DNA of 64,000 nt from Paulinella micropora (lineage: Eukaryota; Cercozoa; Imbricatea; Euglyphida), in contig BJOX01000248.1 in the NCBI GenBank assembly GCA_009731375.1, forward strand, positions 31,566 to 95,565. Reading direction: 5' to 3'. The notes under the pieces are model-generated. The model was not told where the DNA came from. It saw only the letters and a program-made list of their open reading frames with translations, and did no database searches. Numbering within the stretch: the first letter of the stretch is position 1; each line of letters opens with the position of its first letter. Positions 13,071-25,375 of the stretch are shown here, one piece after another. A program made the position numbers and the translations under genes.

Positions 13071-14498
13071 AATAATAATGATACTAACAATGATAAACTT
13101 ATCAGTCAATTTTCCTGTCGGACATGTGCCTCAATCGGCATCACGGGGCCGTTCGGTGACGCGGTTCCGCTCCAAAGATTCGGCTGGCGGTGCAATTTGT
13201 GAGTGAGCGTGCTGTGCATGTGCAAGTGTATGCAAGTGCATGTGTTGAGAGAGGTCATCTGTCTGGAAGAAATCCGCGACGCTGCGCTGACTTCCACCTA
13301 CAACAGATCTAGCCTAACATTCCACCTGTCTAGGCCGCCCCCTCCTCCTCCTACCACTTCCTGCTGCATTGCCCTGCGTTTGCAAGCTCTCGTGACGCGC
13401 TGTTCAGGTTGATTGTTGAGGCGCAAGCCAAGCAGCCCCTCTTGCTAAATAGAGGGGGGCTCTATCAAAGGAGTTGCAGGCAGCAGAGGAGGAGATGAGG
13501 CTATTCAAAGAGGAATGGCTTAAGGGGGAAGAGGAGAAGATGGCGGCAATGCTTGGGGTTATGTTTATCCCAATTCCAGAGGAGGCAGAGGTGGAGTTAG
13601 GGAGGTTTATTGCCACCATCTAGAAGGAGTGGGAGGATATGGAGGCGCATATCAGGGAGGCTGAGGGTGCAGAGGAGGAGGAGGTGATCGACCTCGCGGT
13701 CGAGCAGGGGGCGGACTCGTTAACCTCAACGCCACACAGGGCGAAGCAGCTGGAGCAGTCCGGCGAGCATGAACCTAATTTGGATTGGTAGAGACGGAGG
13801 CGATTGTTGTAGCTTAACAATCGCCTTCGGATAAGGTTGTGACCTCCCCACTCCAGCGCCCGCCAACGTGGAAAAGCAGAGCGGGAGGATATCGCACCTG
13901 AAGCCCGTCAGTGGGGTTCGTTTGCCGCTTCCAACCAGCTACCTCCTGCCGGACAGACCTTTGGTTACCACCTCGTTCCAGTTCGCCAGAGAGGTTCGCC
14001 AGTCCTTATCATCTACCATGCCATCTTCGTTCACAACCCGGTTGAGCGCATCCAGCCCTCTCGGAGCCTGTGATCTGATAAGATCAAACTTTCTGTGTCT
14101 TCCTTCCATTTGCACTGACCCGTGCTATAGAGCCTACGTGTTAAAGCTGCGTTGCCTAGGAGCTCGATGCGGCCTAGGAATTTAAGCCGAGCCTCCGTAG
14201 CAAGGATACTAAAGCTCGGCGTGTGACCTAAACACTGGTGATGAAACCGCTTGTGCGCGAACCAGCCCCCAGACGCGCACAAGCCCCCAGAATGACCCGC
14301 AAGGGAGCCACCAGCGCGCATTCAGCTTACCTAGCTGGTTGGCGCCCGGTAAATCCAGAAAGCCGATGCGTAGAGCAGCTTTGCGCCGACCATTTGCTGC
14401 CAATTAATCAGCCGAAGACGCGCCGGAACTTCGTGGGCAATCTAGAGGGAGTAGTAGGCCGCCGTTCCCCCTACAGTGACTTCCGTCGCTCCTTTTAA
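13071..14498. other. Sparse region, no confident gene
   Basis: Mixed-composition DNA without tandem repeats. Its only notable content is a short acidic open frame at 13,495-13,791. I see no splice-consistent gene, RNA gene or terminal repeats. Confidence 0.5.
13495..13791 (+). pseudogene. Acidic coiled-coil-like frame interrupted by an amber stop
   Basis: From ATG 13,495 the frame encodes ~42 residues rich in Glu, Lys and Met, hits TAG at 13,621, and continues in the same frame for ~55 more Glu-rich residues to TAG ~13,789. The same bias on both sides of the stop suggests a remnant of one coding sequence, or a retroelement gag-like fragment. No family is recognised. Confidence 0.3.
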
Positions 14499-14533
14499 TG
14501 ATGATGATGATGATGATGATAATGATGATGATG

Positions 14534-14598
<65 letters not shown>
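14499..14598. repeat. (ATG)n/(AAT)n microsatellite, tail of a minus-strand SINE
   Basis: An atgatgatg tract passes into (AAT)n and abuts the SINE copy at 14,599. On the minus strand it reads as the (ATT)n tail. Confidence 0.9.
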
Positions 14599-14599
<1 letters not shown>

Positions 14600-14813
14600 G
14601 TGCTTCTCTGTCAATGGCTGATGCAAATCTGCACATGCGCCTGCACCGTCTCACCCGTGAGAGGAGTACGAAGAATTGACGATAGGCTCTAATGACACCC
14701 CCGCACGGGCAGTTCCAACACTTCCAGACGGACCGGTATGTTCAATGAAAATACTGGTGGCACCGACGGGAATCGAACTGGCGACAGGGCCCAGATGGTA
14801 GAACTTGACCACT
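14599..14813 (-). mobile_element. tRNA-derived SINE, copy 2 (most complete)
   Basis: On the minus strand the order is tRNA-like head (14,813-14,757), body, (ATT)n tail. The head shows a B-box-like AGTTCGATTCC and an acceptor-like GTCGGTGCC with imperfect stems, which fits a tRNA-related region rather than a working tRNA. The A-box half lies in the gap 14,814-15,673. The body is shared with 7,112-7,209 and 37,515-37,632. Confidence 0.75.
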
Positions 14814-15720
14814 NNNNNNNNNNNNNNNNNNNNNNNNNNNNNNNNNNNNNNNNNNNNNNNNNNNNNNNNNNNNNNNNNNNNNNNNNNNNNNNNNNNNNNN
14901 NNNNNNNNNNNNNNNNNNNNNNNNNNNNNNNNNNNNNNNNNNNNNNNNNNNNNNNNNNNNNNNNNNNNNNNNNNNNNNNNNNNNNNNNNNNNNNNNNNNN
15001 NNNNNNNNNNNNNNNNNNNNNNNNNNNNNNNNNNNNNNNNNNNNNNNNNNNNNNNNNNNNNNNNNNNNNNNNNNNNNNNNNNNNNNNNNNNNNNNNNNNN
15101 NNNNNNNNNNNNNNNNNNNNNNNNNNNNNNNNNNNNNNNNNNNNNNNNNNNNNNNNNNNNNNNNNNNNNNNNNNNNNNNNNNNNNNNNNNNNNNNNNNNN
15201 NNNNNNNNNNNNNNNNNNNNNNNNNNNNNNNNNNNNNNNNNNNNNNNNNNNNNNNNNNNNNNNNNNNNNNNNNNNNNNNNNNNNNNNNNNNNNNNNNNNN
15301 NNNNNNNNNNNNNNNNNNNNNNNNNNNNNNNNNNNNNNNNNNNNNNNNNNNNNNNNNNNNNNNNNNNNNNNNNNNNNNNNNNNNNNNNNNNNNNNNNNNN
15401 NNNNNNNNNNNNNNNNNNNNNNNNNNNNNNNNNNNNNNNNNNNNNNNNNNNNNNNNNNNNNNNNNNNNNNNNNNNNNNNNNNNNNNNNNNNNNNNNNNNN
15501 NNNNNNNNNNNNNNNNNNNNNNNNNNNNNNNNNNNNNNNNNNNNNNNNNNNNNNNNNNNNNNNNNNNNNNNNNNNNNNNNNNNNNNNNNNNNNNNNNNNN
15601 NNNNNNNNNNNNNNNNNNNNNNNNNNNNNNNNNNNNNNNNNNNNNNNNNNNNNNNNNNNNNNNNNNNNNNNNNCCCCCCCCCCCCCCCCCCCCCCCACAA
15701 AAAAATGCATGCACATGTAG

Positions 15721-16287
15721 ACTAGCTTCCGGGAGCAGTGGGACGCCATTGAGCGGTTGGCTGGCGCTAAAACCGTGGAGCTAGGTGCTGGAGGACACTG
15801 CGGCTATTACGTTTGCGGTCGAGAGCTGTTTCGTCCCAACGACAAAAAAAAAGATGAGGTTGCGGCGCTCCTGCGCCATCTCGTGGCAGCAGTATTGAGA
15901 GATGATGAGCTACTCAGAGAGGTATGTAAGATCTCTTTATAAGTACCCAACAGCTTTACGTCCAGGTTGCTGAAGCCGAAGTTCTCTACAAGGATTACAT
16001 TGTTCAGAACCAGGGACCTGGAGATGCCTTTTTTAACTTTAAGGAGCGGCATCTTGAGGTAAAGTTCTACTCAAACCGTTTGCATTCTTGCATTTCGTTC
16101 GAACATGATCTGCCGCATGTTGTGTGGCAATAGCACTTCCAAGAGGCATATCCAGATGTCAATAGCTGGGAGCAAATGGTTGCAAAGATAGAACAAGAAA
16201 ATCCTTTTTTGGACACTTTGGACCAGGTCAATTTTGTTCTTGGTATATAGTTCTTCGCTCATTTTGAAATTTCTGCACATGCTTTGC

Positions 16288-16351
<64 letters not shown>

Positions 16352-18326
16352 CGTTGACGTTGTTATTTGTTGGTCTGCTGCTGCAACTATCTTTTTCACC
16401 AAACATAGTTGGTGTTGATGCGTATCTTCGCTGTCCCTTTTCAAGTCTACGCTTCGACCCCGCAAGCGGAGAATGGTGCTATCGTACATACATACGCTGT
16501 TCCCGAACCTCTGCGCCCTGCGGACAACAAGCCAGAAGTCCCAATTGGGATTCTCTCCAGAATAGAAGCAAAGCATCCGGATCTTAAGCTAATACCTCCG
16601 ACAGAGTCTCGACCAGAAGGAAGCGCCTTGCGGTTGGCCGTTGTGAACAACTTTCATTTCCGAGGTTTGGGAAAGCGTCCAGAGTTCAAGAAGGTCTGAC
16701 TCTGTTCCTTGGCTTTCAGCTTTCTGTATTTTATTTACAACGTCTGTCGTATGCTCAGGTCTGGAAGGTGGAGAAAATACCCGAAGGATGGGGAACACTC
16801 GGCAAGAAAGATGAAGCCGTTGCGCCCTCGAATTCTCAGTGGTTGCTCTGCCACCAACATGAATTTTCAGAGCTTCTTTATGATTTTTCTTTTCTTTTCT
16901 TCTTTCTTTCTTCCTCCCAACAGGTTTCAGCGCAAGTCGTTGTTCGGTTGGGGTAAAAATGAAACACTGGAGAGTTTTTGGAAAGAACTCAAGCGCCAAC
17001 CGTGCGATGATGCCGAACTTTTGAAGTTTTTTTGGAAAGAAGTCAACCGCGAACCGCTCGATGATGTCGAACTTTTGAATTTCTGTCAGGTCAATATTGA
17101 AAAAAAAACATTTAGATTCTACGATTTTCTACTGAATGATTCTAGGAGCAGTTTGCTGTTTACGCGAGTTTGAAAACCCTCACATCCCAACGTAAGCGCA
17201 TTTCGTTCAGTTGCTTTTTGATTTGTACAAATGGTGTTCATGGTGTTCATTTCTAATGCTAACGGCATGGCGTGTCCTCATGTAGCCTCTTCCACGGTTC
17301 ATGAAAGTGCAAAAAGCAATCAGAATATACAAGGCCGGGACATCAACGTGAAGAAATACCATTTTGTCGATAGCAAGGAGTTCAAGGACCTGAGTAATTA
17401 TGAAAAGGAATTTTTGCTGAGGTATGGTTTTCCACTCAATTCCCCAGCCTTTTCATGCTTGTTCTTTTCTCTGCGTCAGGATATGTTGGGACATTGAGCC
17501 CCATCGTCCCATTCTAGAGATCAAGAGCACGCGCCTGCTCGTTGATGGCCCCATGCAATATACGTCAGGATACCTGTCCAAAGCAGCTCTTTATATTTTG
17601 CGCTTTCACCTGCACGCTCGAGCTCTCCTTGTCATTTCAAATACCTCCTCTTTCTTCTGCTCCTTCTCCTGCTCCTTCTCCTGCTCCTGCTCCTTCTCTT
17701 GCTCCTTCTCCTGCTCCTTCTCTTACTCCTTCTCCTGCTCCTTCTCCTGCTCCTTCTCCTGCTCCATCTCCTGCTCTCCTGCTCCTGCTCCTCCTCTTCC
17801 TCCTCCTCTTCCTCCTCCTCTTCCTCCTCCTCTTCCTCCTCCTCTTCCTCCTCCTTCTTCATCTTCTTCTTCTTCTTCTTCTTCTTCTTCTTCTTCTTCT
17901 TCTTCTTCTTCTTCTTCTTCTTCTCCTTTTCCTTCTTCTTCTTCTTCTTCTTCTTCTTCTTCTTCTTCTTCTTCTTCTTCTTCTTCTTCTTCTTCATCAT
18001 CATCTCCTTCTCCTCCTCCTCCTTCTTCTTCTTCTTCTTCTTCTTCTTCTTCTTCTTCTTTTTCTTCTTCTTCTTCTCCTTCTCCTCCTCCTCCTCCTCT
18101 TCTTCTTCTTCTTCTCCTTGCTCTTCTCTTTGTCATTCTTCCTCTCCTCCTTCTCCTCCTCCTTCTTCTCCTCCTCCTTCTTCTCCTTCTTCTCCTTCTT
18201 CTTCTTCTTCTTCTTCTTCTTCTTCTTCTTCTTCTTCTTCTTCTTCTTCTTCTTCTTCTTCTTTTTCTTCTTCTTCTTCTTTTTCTTCTTCTTCTTCTTC
18301 TTCTTCTTCTTCTTCTTCTTCTTCTT

Positions 18327-18357
<31 letters not shown>

Positions 18358-18360
18358 TTC

Positions 18361-18392
<32 letters not shown>

Positions 18393-18621
18393 CTTCTTCT
18401 TCTTCTTTTTCTTCCTTTCTCTTCTTTTTCTTCCTTTTTCTTCTTTTTCTTCTTTTTTTTTTCTTCTTCTTCTTCTTCTTTCTTCTTCTTTCTTCTTCTT
18501 TCTTCTTCTTTCTTCTTCTTTCTTCTTCTTCTTCTTCTTCTTCTTCTTCTTCTTCTTCTTCTTCTTCTTCTTCTTCTTCTTTCTTCCTTCTTCTTCCTTC
18601 TTCTTTCTTCCTTTTTCTTCT

Positions 18622-18656
<35 letters not shown>

Positions 18657-18927
18657 TTCTCCTCCTCCTCCTTCTCCTCCTCCTCTTCTTCTCCTTGCTC
18701 TTCTCTTCGTCCTTCTTCCTCTCCTCCTTCTCCTCCTCCTCCTTCTCCTCATCCTCCTTCTCCTCCTCCTCCTCCTCCTTCTTCTTCTTCTTCTTCTTCT
18801 TCTTCTTCTTCTTCTTCTTCTTCTTCTTCTTCTTCTTCTTCTTCTTCTTCTTCTCCTTCTTCTTCTCCTTCCTCTTCTTCTTCTTCTTCTTCTTCTTCTT
18901 CTTCTTCTTCTTCTTCTTCTTCTTCTT

Positions 18928-18977
<50 letters not shown>

Positions 18978-19346
18978 TCTTCTTCTTCTACTACTACTTC
19001 TACTTCTACTTCTACGTCTATTCTTCTTCTTCTACATCTACTTCTATTCTTCTACTTCTACTTCTTCTTTTTCTTCTTTTTCTTCTTTTTCTTCTTTTTC
19101 TTCTTCTTCTTCTTCTTCTTCTTCTTCTTCTTCTTCTTCTTCTTCTTTTTCTTCTTCTTTCTTCTTCTTCTTCTTCTTCTTCTTCTTCTTCTTCTTCTTC
19201 TTCTTCTCCTCCTCCTCCTCCTCCTCTTTTCTTTGCTCTTCTCTTCGTCCTTCTTCCTCTCCTCCTTCTCCTCCTTCTTCTCCTCCTTCCTCCTCCTTCT
19301 CCTCCTCCTTCTTCTTCTTCTTCTTCTTCTTCTTCTTCTTCTTCTT

Positions 19347-19378
<32 letters not shown>

Positions 19379-19395
19379 TCTTCTACTTCTAATTC

Positions 19396-19427
<32 letters not shown>

Positions 19428-22400
19428 CTTCTTCTTCTTCTTCTTCTTCTTCTTCTTCTTCTTCTTCTTCTTCCTTTTTCTTCTTCTTCTTTTCTTCTTC
19501 TTCTTCTTCTTCTTCTTCTTCTTCTTCTTTCTTCTTTCTTCTTTTTTCTTTCTTCTTTCTTCTTTCTTCTTCTTCTTCTTTTTCTTCTTTTTCTTCTTTT
19601 TCTTCTTTTTCTTCTTTTTCTTCTTCCCTTCTTCTTCTTCTTTCTTCTTCTTTCTTCTTCTTTCTTCTTCTTTCTTCTTTTTTCTTCTTCTTTCTTCTTC
19701 TTTCTTCTTCTTTCTTCTTCCTTCTTCTTCTTTTCTTTTTCTTCTTTTTCTTCTTTTTCTCCTTTTTCTCTTTTTCTCTTTTTCTTTTTTTTCTTTTTTT
19801 CTTTTCTTCTTTTCTTCTTTTCTTCTTTTTCTCTTTTTTCGTCTTTTTCTCCTTTTTCGTTTTTTCTTCTTTTTATTTTTCTACGTCCTTTATTCTTCGA
19901 TTTCTTGCTTTTTCTTCTTGTGCTGCTTCCTTTTTCTTTTTTTTCTCCCCTATAACCCTGTGTTGTGAACAAACTAAGCATAGCATCTACAAAGGGGCAC
20001 CTGCCAGTAATAATTCAAGCTGTTTAATTTTTATTTACTGAAAGCGTAGTTGAGAGACGATTAAGTCTTTAGTTTGTGCTGATATAGTTTTGATTCGTCC
20101 AGTTCTGTCATGCCCTACCGCTGAAAACATAGCTGATGATACGCAGTACACATTGTTCCAATGACACAATGTCATCAGCGCATTGTTGCAGCGCTATCAT
20201 TGTGTGTAGGAAAACCAACGTCATATTGGTCACGGCGATGGTGCTCTGGGTTCTCAAAGGTATTCACAGCGTCTTTTTCATGTTATCCAGCAGTACGGAG
20301 TACAACAAAATGCGCAAAGCTGTTAAAGCAATAAACAGCTTCTTCGAAGAACATGCGCATGCTATCCGAAAGACTATGAGCGACTCAGACAGGAGGAAAA
20401 GTTTAATCTTATTCGACCCGAATCGTTTTCAGTTGCATTTTGTCAAGGATTCTAACAAGATTGAGGCGCAAGTCGGCGAAAAGCAAAAGAGCACATTGCC
20501 TGGGGCTCTGTTGTATTGCCGCATCCTGGCTGCTTGCAACGTCCGATGCGGAAGAACGAGACAACTAACCGCATCGCGGTCTTTGTGGATGAGGCTCACA
20601 CGTCCTATTCAGCTCGCAAACAAGCAGAAAAAAACCGGATGGTTATGACTCTGCACGACACGAGGCATCGCACTGTTGGGGTTGTTGGGGTCGAGGACGC
20701 AAAGTGCAAAGTCGAAGACCTCGATGAGACCGAAGATGAGGACGACGATGAGGACAGCAATGCGACGGAATCTGAGCCCGAGGATGAGACGGAAGATGGG
20801 GACGAGGACGCAAAGTACAATAAAGACTTTGAGGAAGCGATGCAACAGTTTGTGGATTTGAAGATCTCAGAAATGAGTGAGTACTTTGTCGAGGTGACTG
20901 CAACATCGTTTGGGATCTTTCTGGCAGAGACAAGGGAAGATGATCGCCAGGTTATACTTTTTGTTCCCCCGCAGAAGTTCACCATTCCAGGCCAAAGTGG
21001 GCGTTTCAGGTACTGCGGGCTGGAGCATTGTGATGAGGAGTTTCGACTAAAAATTGCTCCAATTGACATATACAAGGACAAAAAGAACGGCAAGGACGAC
21101 ACACCAAGCTCCGACGATGACAAGGTCGACGCATCAAACCCCGACGATGCCGAACTAGACCCCCATAAGGCCGTGCAAGTTGTGCGGGAGCAGCTTTCAA
21201 AGGAAGGGTATCAGAACGTTTTGACGTGGTACGCCCAAAAAAAGAAATGAGGAGATGGTTGACCATTCGATGCAGCTCCTGCGGATTTGGGATGCAAAGG
21301 ATGAGACGAGACATCATCCTTTTGTTACTATTTTTTGCTACGCAAGCATGCAGACCGCGAAGTATTACGGGAATGGGCCCATGGTTCTCTTTTCAAAAGC
21401 AGCGAGGCCCGTTTACAGGAAGCTCAAAAAGGAGATCGTGAAGGCTCAAAATGCTCAAAACGCGGAAGGAAATCCCAGAAAGGATGGTTATCGTGAAAAA
21501 AGCCGGACAGTACTGTTTAAAGGGTCCAGTATGCAGATTGCGGCTGGCAACGAACATGACCTCCAAGGAAATGAGGAGTATTACCAGTTTCTTTCCTTCA
21601 AGCAGCTGAACAAGATTCAATTTCAACATAATGCAATCTGTTTCCCGAACACGCAAAAACTGCGCGTGAGAGAATTTTTGACGATGGTTCTCTGGGCGTA
21701 CAATAAGGTTTGCAAGGTCGGTAAATTTCTTACATTTCTTTCTTGCCCGTTTGCTCGTGTTTTTTTGCATCTTTTTGCTTTGGTAAAAGCTTGGTTTCTT
21801 TCCTATTTAGAGATACATGATGCCAGCGCTGAAAGTGAACATGATTGGCAATTATCTCCTTAAGGAAGGCGTTACCTTCAAAACCGTTGATCATCAGGTC
21901 TCAAAACTAAAATTACATTTTATTCTCGTCATTCCTTTGTTGTAAATCTCTTAGATCCTTTTCTTTCATATGTGCGCACTGTAAGGTTGTGGTCAGTTTT
22001 GTGCACATTAATCGTGACAGTGTGCTTGTTTTCCTGTAAAGTTTGATTAGTTTTGTTGCTTAAACTTCCCTTTTATTTATGTCGACATTACAACATCCAA
22101 ACTTGGTTATAATCCCTTGGTGTTCAGCTTCCGATCACCAGCATGGTTTGCCTCGCGCATACCCTGAAGAAGCTTATTGCCAAGCCCTTTGACGCTCTTC
22201 TTCAGCTTTTGGGCCGTGCTTGTACAATTGTCAAAGTCGATACTCCCTTCGTGACACCAACCATCCACATGCCCCCGAAAGCCGAGCGTACTCTCCAGCT
22301 CGCTTTGCGTACTCAAGCGCTGTTGCACACCTTGCATGGTGAGCGCCAGAAGCCTGTGGACTCAAGCTTTTGGGAGTACGCTAAAATTGCGTTCAGCAAG

Positions 22401-23156
22401 AGCTGGAAGGAGCTAGACGAAACGCGCCTTGGGAACTTCTATGAGCTCGCGAGCTTGTACCCCAGCGGGCATAACGTCTTAATCACCAAAAAGAAGCTTC
22501 AGCCAAAAAAGCTGTGTAAGGTTTTGGAAAGTTTCAAAGAAGAGATGGAAAGCGACGACGCTTTGGCACAGGTGGGTTCCGTGTATTTTTTAAATTGTAT
22601 TTTGTTTAAATACCAAATTTCACATGAGAATATTAATATATGCATAACGACGAACTTTTCATATTTCAATGACTAGTACATTTTTCATATTTCAATTACT
22701 GGAACATACTGATTTGAAGTTTATCAAATCTCAAACAATATTTTCTAGTTGGAACAACTGCTGCTCAAAAAACATCTCCAGCAAGAAATTATGGAGATCT
22801 TGCGGCAAGGTTGGTGCTTGGCCAGCGATGCTCTGGAGTTTGTCAAAACCTTGCGTGAACTGGAAACGAACACAGAAGGAACAAGAATCGAACTGCCCAA
22901 GGAGTGGCATAATGAGTGGAAGCGCCCTGCTGACCTGATAGACTTCTTCAATGACAATTTCTTCAATGGTCGTAAAGACGAGGACGTTACGGACCTCCTG
23001 ACGGGTGAAAGTTATTTTTGGGAAGCGCTCGTGGCAACGTCCCAAAAGAAGAAGGACGAACCTGAAGAGTATCGGCAGCTTGAACTTTGGAGTGAAGAGG
23101 GGGAGGGCTTTATCAATGAGTTCAATTTCCAATTCAAGTGTACTCCGAAACTTTAA
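15721..23156 (+). CDS. Spliced host gene, SF2 helicase-like (5' end in gap)
   Basis: A multi-exon gene reconstructed from open frames joined at GT-AG sites. Supported exons: 15,721-15,921; 15,966-16,058; 16,134-16,226; 16,409-16,693; 16,759-16,838; 16,924-17,089; 17,146-17,191; 17,286-17,421; 17,480 to ~17,629; then, after a giant pyrimidine-tract intron, coding sequence at ~20,200-21,716, 21,811-21,897, 22,128-22,571 and 22,749-23,156 (stop). Phases agree at every junction tested. VFVDEAH (~20,580) resembles helicase motif II, VTATS (~20,900) motif III, and LLQLLGRACT (~22,195) motif VI, as in DEAD/H-box enzymes. An acidic Asp/Glu stretch follows motif II. Two frame breaks, near 20,530 and in an A7 run at 21,240, are either sequencing indels or decay. 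Motif I is not clearly seen. The helicase assignment is inference. Confidence 0.6.
16285..16352 (+). repeat. (TTG)n microsatellite in intron
   Basis: A TTG trinucleotide run within the intron between exons ending at 16,226 and starting at 16,409. Confidence 0.95.
17640..19945 (+). repeat. 2.3-kb polypyrimidine (TTC/CTC/TAC) tract
   Basis: Almost purely C and T on the plus strand for about 2.3 kb: (TTC)n, CTCCTC, (TAC)n and TTTTTC blocks with repeated sub-blocks such as ctccttgctcttctctt (three times). It lies between exons of the helicase-like gene, so it is most simply an intron. Very long frames of Ser, Leu and Phe on plus and Lys, Glu and Arg on minus are artefacts of composition. Confidence 0.95.
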
Positions 23157-23991
23157 TTTAGAAGAAGTTGCGATGGATTGCAAGCTTCCCTCTACGCCAT
23201 GACGATTCTACATGATCGGACCATCGATTGAGTTCTCTTGTATTATTGCAGTCAACGGACCCGCTTTCACTCGTACTACACTCTCGTGTTATAAATTATA
23301 TGTGCTTGCCCCGGTCGCCTGACCACTGGTGCCGCTTATATTAAGCTCCCAAAATTTCTGAGTTCGTGATTTCGCAATATATTGCTTCTCATTTACTAAC
23401 AGTTTTTGTGCGATTCTAAGTTTGCTGTAATATTTACAACTTGAAAGTTGCCTTATTAATTATTTAAGATTTCGGGTCCGGCAGAGCCGAGGTGTAATAG
23501 ATGTAGTTAGAGAGGTGTTTGGGCCCGCAGGGCATGTGTACCTGAAGCAGTGGGGGGGGGCCCCAACGCCAACCCCGCGCTGCCGACCCCGCCTCGCCGC
23601 GCTGTCGCGCGGCGAGGCGACGTTATTCATAGCTATTTCTAGCAATTTCAGTTACCTTTACTTAGGTAGTTGTTTTGTCAATAAGCCGGACAAGTATTAC
23701 CAAAGTGACTGAGAAGTTTCTAATACATCCTTTTACAGTCATAATTACATCAGTCTTATATTTACCTAACTCAGAGTCATCATGACGGTAGCAGTCATTA
23801 TCTCACCAGCATCTAAGTTAATCAGTTTTGTGACGTGGCAGTTTTGTCACGGTTTCAGTTCTGTTATTATACTTATTATTAAAGTGCGTATTCCCATACT
23901 GCGGTAGTAGACTTGCCGGTGTTGCCCACATTGATCCTGAAAGGGATCGGGAAAGGTTCCTTTAATAAGTACGAGTAGTTACTCAAATGTT
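23157..23991. other. AT-rich spacer with a strong hairpin, no gene
   Basis: Non-coding sequence between the helicase-like gene and the copia element. A perfect 12-bp stem with a tgtc loop sits at 23,591-23,618 (gcctcgccgcgc / gcgcggcgaggc). A 5' LTR of the copia element should be here, but no matching copy was found downstream. Confidence 0.5.
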
Positions 23992-25322
23992 ATGAGCCAA
24001 TGGAGCCGAAAAAGAGTTGGGTTTGAAGCAGTCTTACATTCCGCAGTTAGTTGGAACAATCGGAACTATTCTGACTTCCAGTGGAAGATGGAGAGTTGTG
24101 CCAAAGGCGTGAGTGCATGGCACGGGGAGTGTGTCAAGCTGGCGTTGAGAGTCTTAGACCCAGCTAAGGCTAAGATGAAGTATCCCCTGGCTATGATCCC
24201 GCGAAAGCACTGGACATAGAGGAGAAAGAAATGCCCGAAGACCCAGAGTCGGAGGACACTCCCGACGAAGGGTCAGACACAGATGCCAGTAGCTCAGAGA
24301 GCGCTCAAAAGAGCTGCTACCAGAAAGGAAGGAAAGTCGACACTAGAAGATAAGCCGAAAGATTGTGCTAAGTTGTCACGCCAGATGAGCAGAAACAGGC
24401 ATGGAAAGACAAGAGATTGAAAAGACTGAAGAGAGAGAGAAGACGACAGTCAAAAAAGACGCACTCAATAAGAGTGAAAGCAATACAGAAAGAGAAAAGG
24501 CATTATGAACGCATGAGAACACTTCAACTCATTCTGTCTGTCGCATTCTCACACACAACTGTCGTGAAATTTCTACGTACTAAGAAAATGAATAGACCTA
24601 TAGAGATGATAGAAGTTGTACGAGCAAAGTTCGGTTCTACTTCCGGGGTACAGAAAAGTATGAAAGCGAAAATTTTCGAGGACACATACCCAAAGCCCGG
24701 ACAAAACGTTGATGCATGGTTGAGTGAGTATGTAGCACTGAAAGTCGAGGTAGAGAGCAATAGGACTCACCCATTTGAAGAGGACGACCTCATGCGAACA
24801 CTCATTGACAAACTCGCCACCCACCCCGCATATGGTGAGACGTTCAAATCATTACACTACAACCTCCCACACCACCTCAGACCCGAATTTGAGGACGTAG
24901 TAGAGAGTGCTAGAGACACGTGGGCGATGTGGAGGAAGGATAAGTGGAAGAGAGAGGAACGAAAAGAAAGAGAGCCCAGGAGGGAGAAGAAAGAGACAAA
25001 CCTCATGTTAGATGATCAGGGCGATGACGGGGATGGAGGTAAGGGGAAACACAGAAAGCTCAAGAAGAAGGAGGAATGGTGGCTCAAAGTGACGTGTTTC
25101 GCGTGTGAAAAGAAAGGGCACACCAAAAAGTATTGCCCGGACACAAAGGCCAAACGACAAAACCAAGAGAGAGACGATAAGCAGAAGAAAGACAAAACAA
25201 ACAAAACGGAAAGACACACAACAAGAAGAACAGGCGAAAGACATAGCTCTATTGAGAGAGGTGGAAGAGGAAGAAGAGGAAGGGTCAGACGAGGACGCTG
25301 TGCTCATTTTTATGGGGGGTAG
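23992..25322 (+). pseudogene. gag: copia Gag with CCHC zinc knuckle
   Basis: The first frame (23,992-24,219) is a W/Y-rich gag-like N-terminus. After a frame break the main frame (24,417-25,322, ~301 residues) contains a UBN2-like helical region and a zinc knuckle CFACEKKGHTKKYC (C-x2-C-x4-H-x4-C) near residue 230, followed by a basic, Lys/Arg-rich tail. It would form the particle shell and bind element RNA. The break and lack of a single start mark it as non-functional, unless indels are sequencing errors. Confidence 0.75.
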
Positions 25323-25375
25323 AGAAGACGAAGACGAAGGGCAAGAAGAGGACACAGAGAGGAGGGACAGAGGGA

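Noticed and set aside
14757-14813. A tRNA gene on the minus strand
   Set aside because: The T-stem pairs poorly, the sequence continues directly into a repeated body with an ATT tail, and other copies lack the head, so it is a SINE head.
17424-19955. Very long open frames of Ser/Leu/Phe (plus) and Lys/Glu/Arg (minus)
   Set aside because: Produced by the TTC-type repeat tract, which lacks stops in several frames at once. No protein-like sequence is present.
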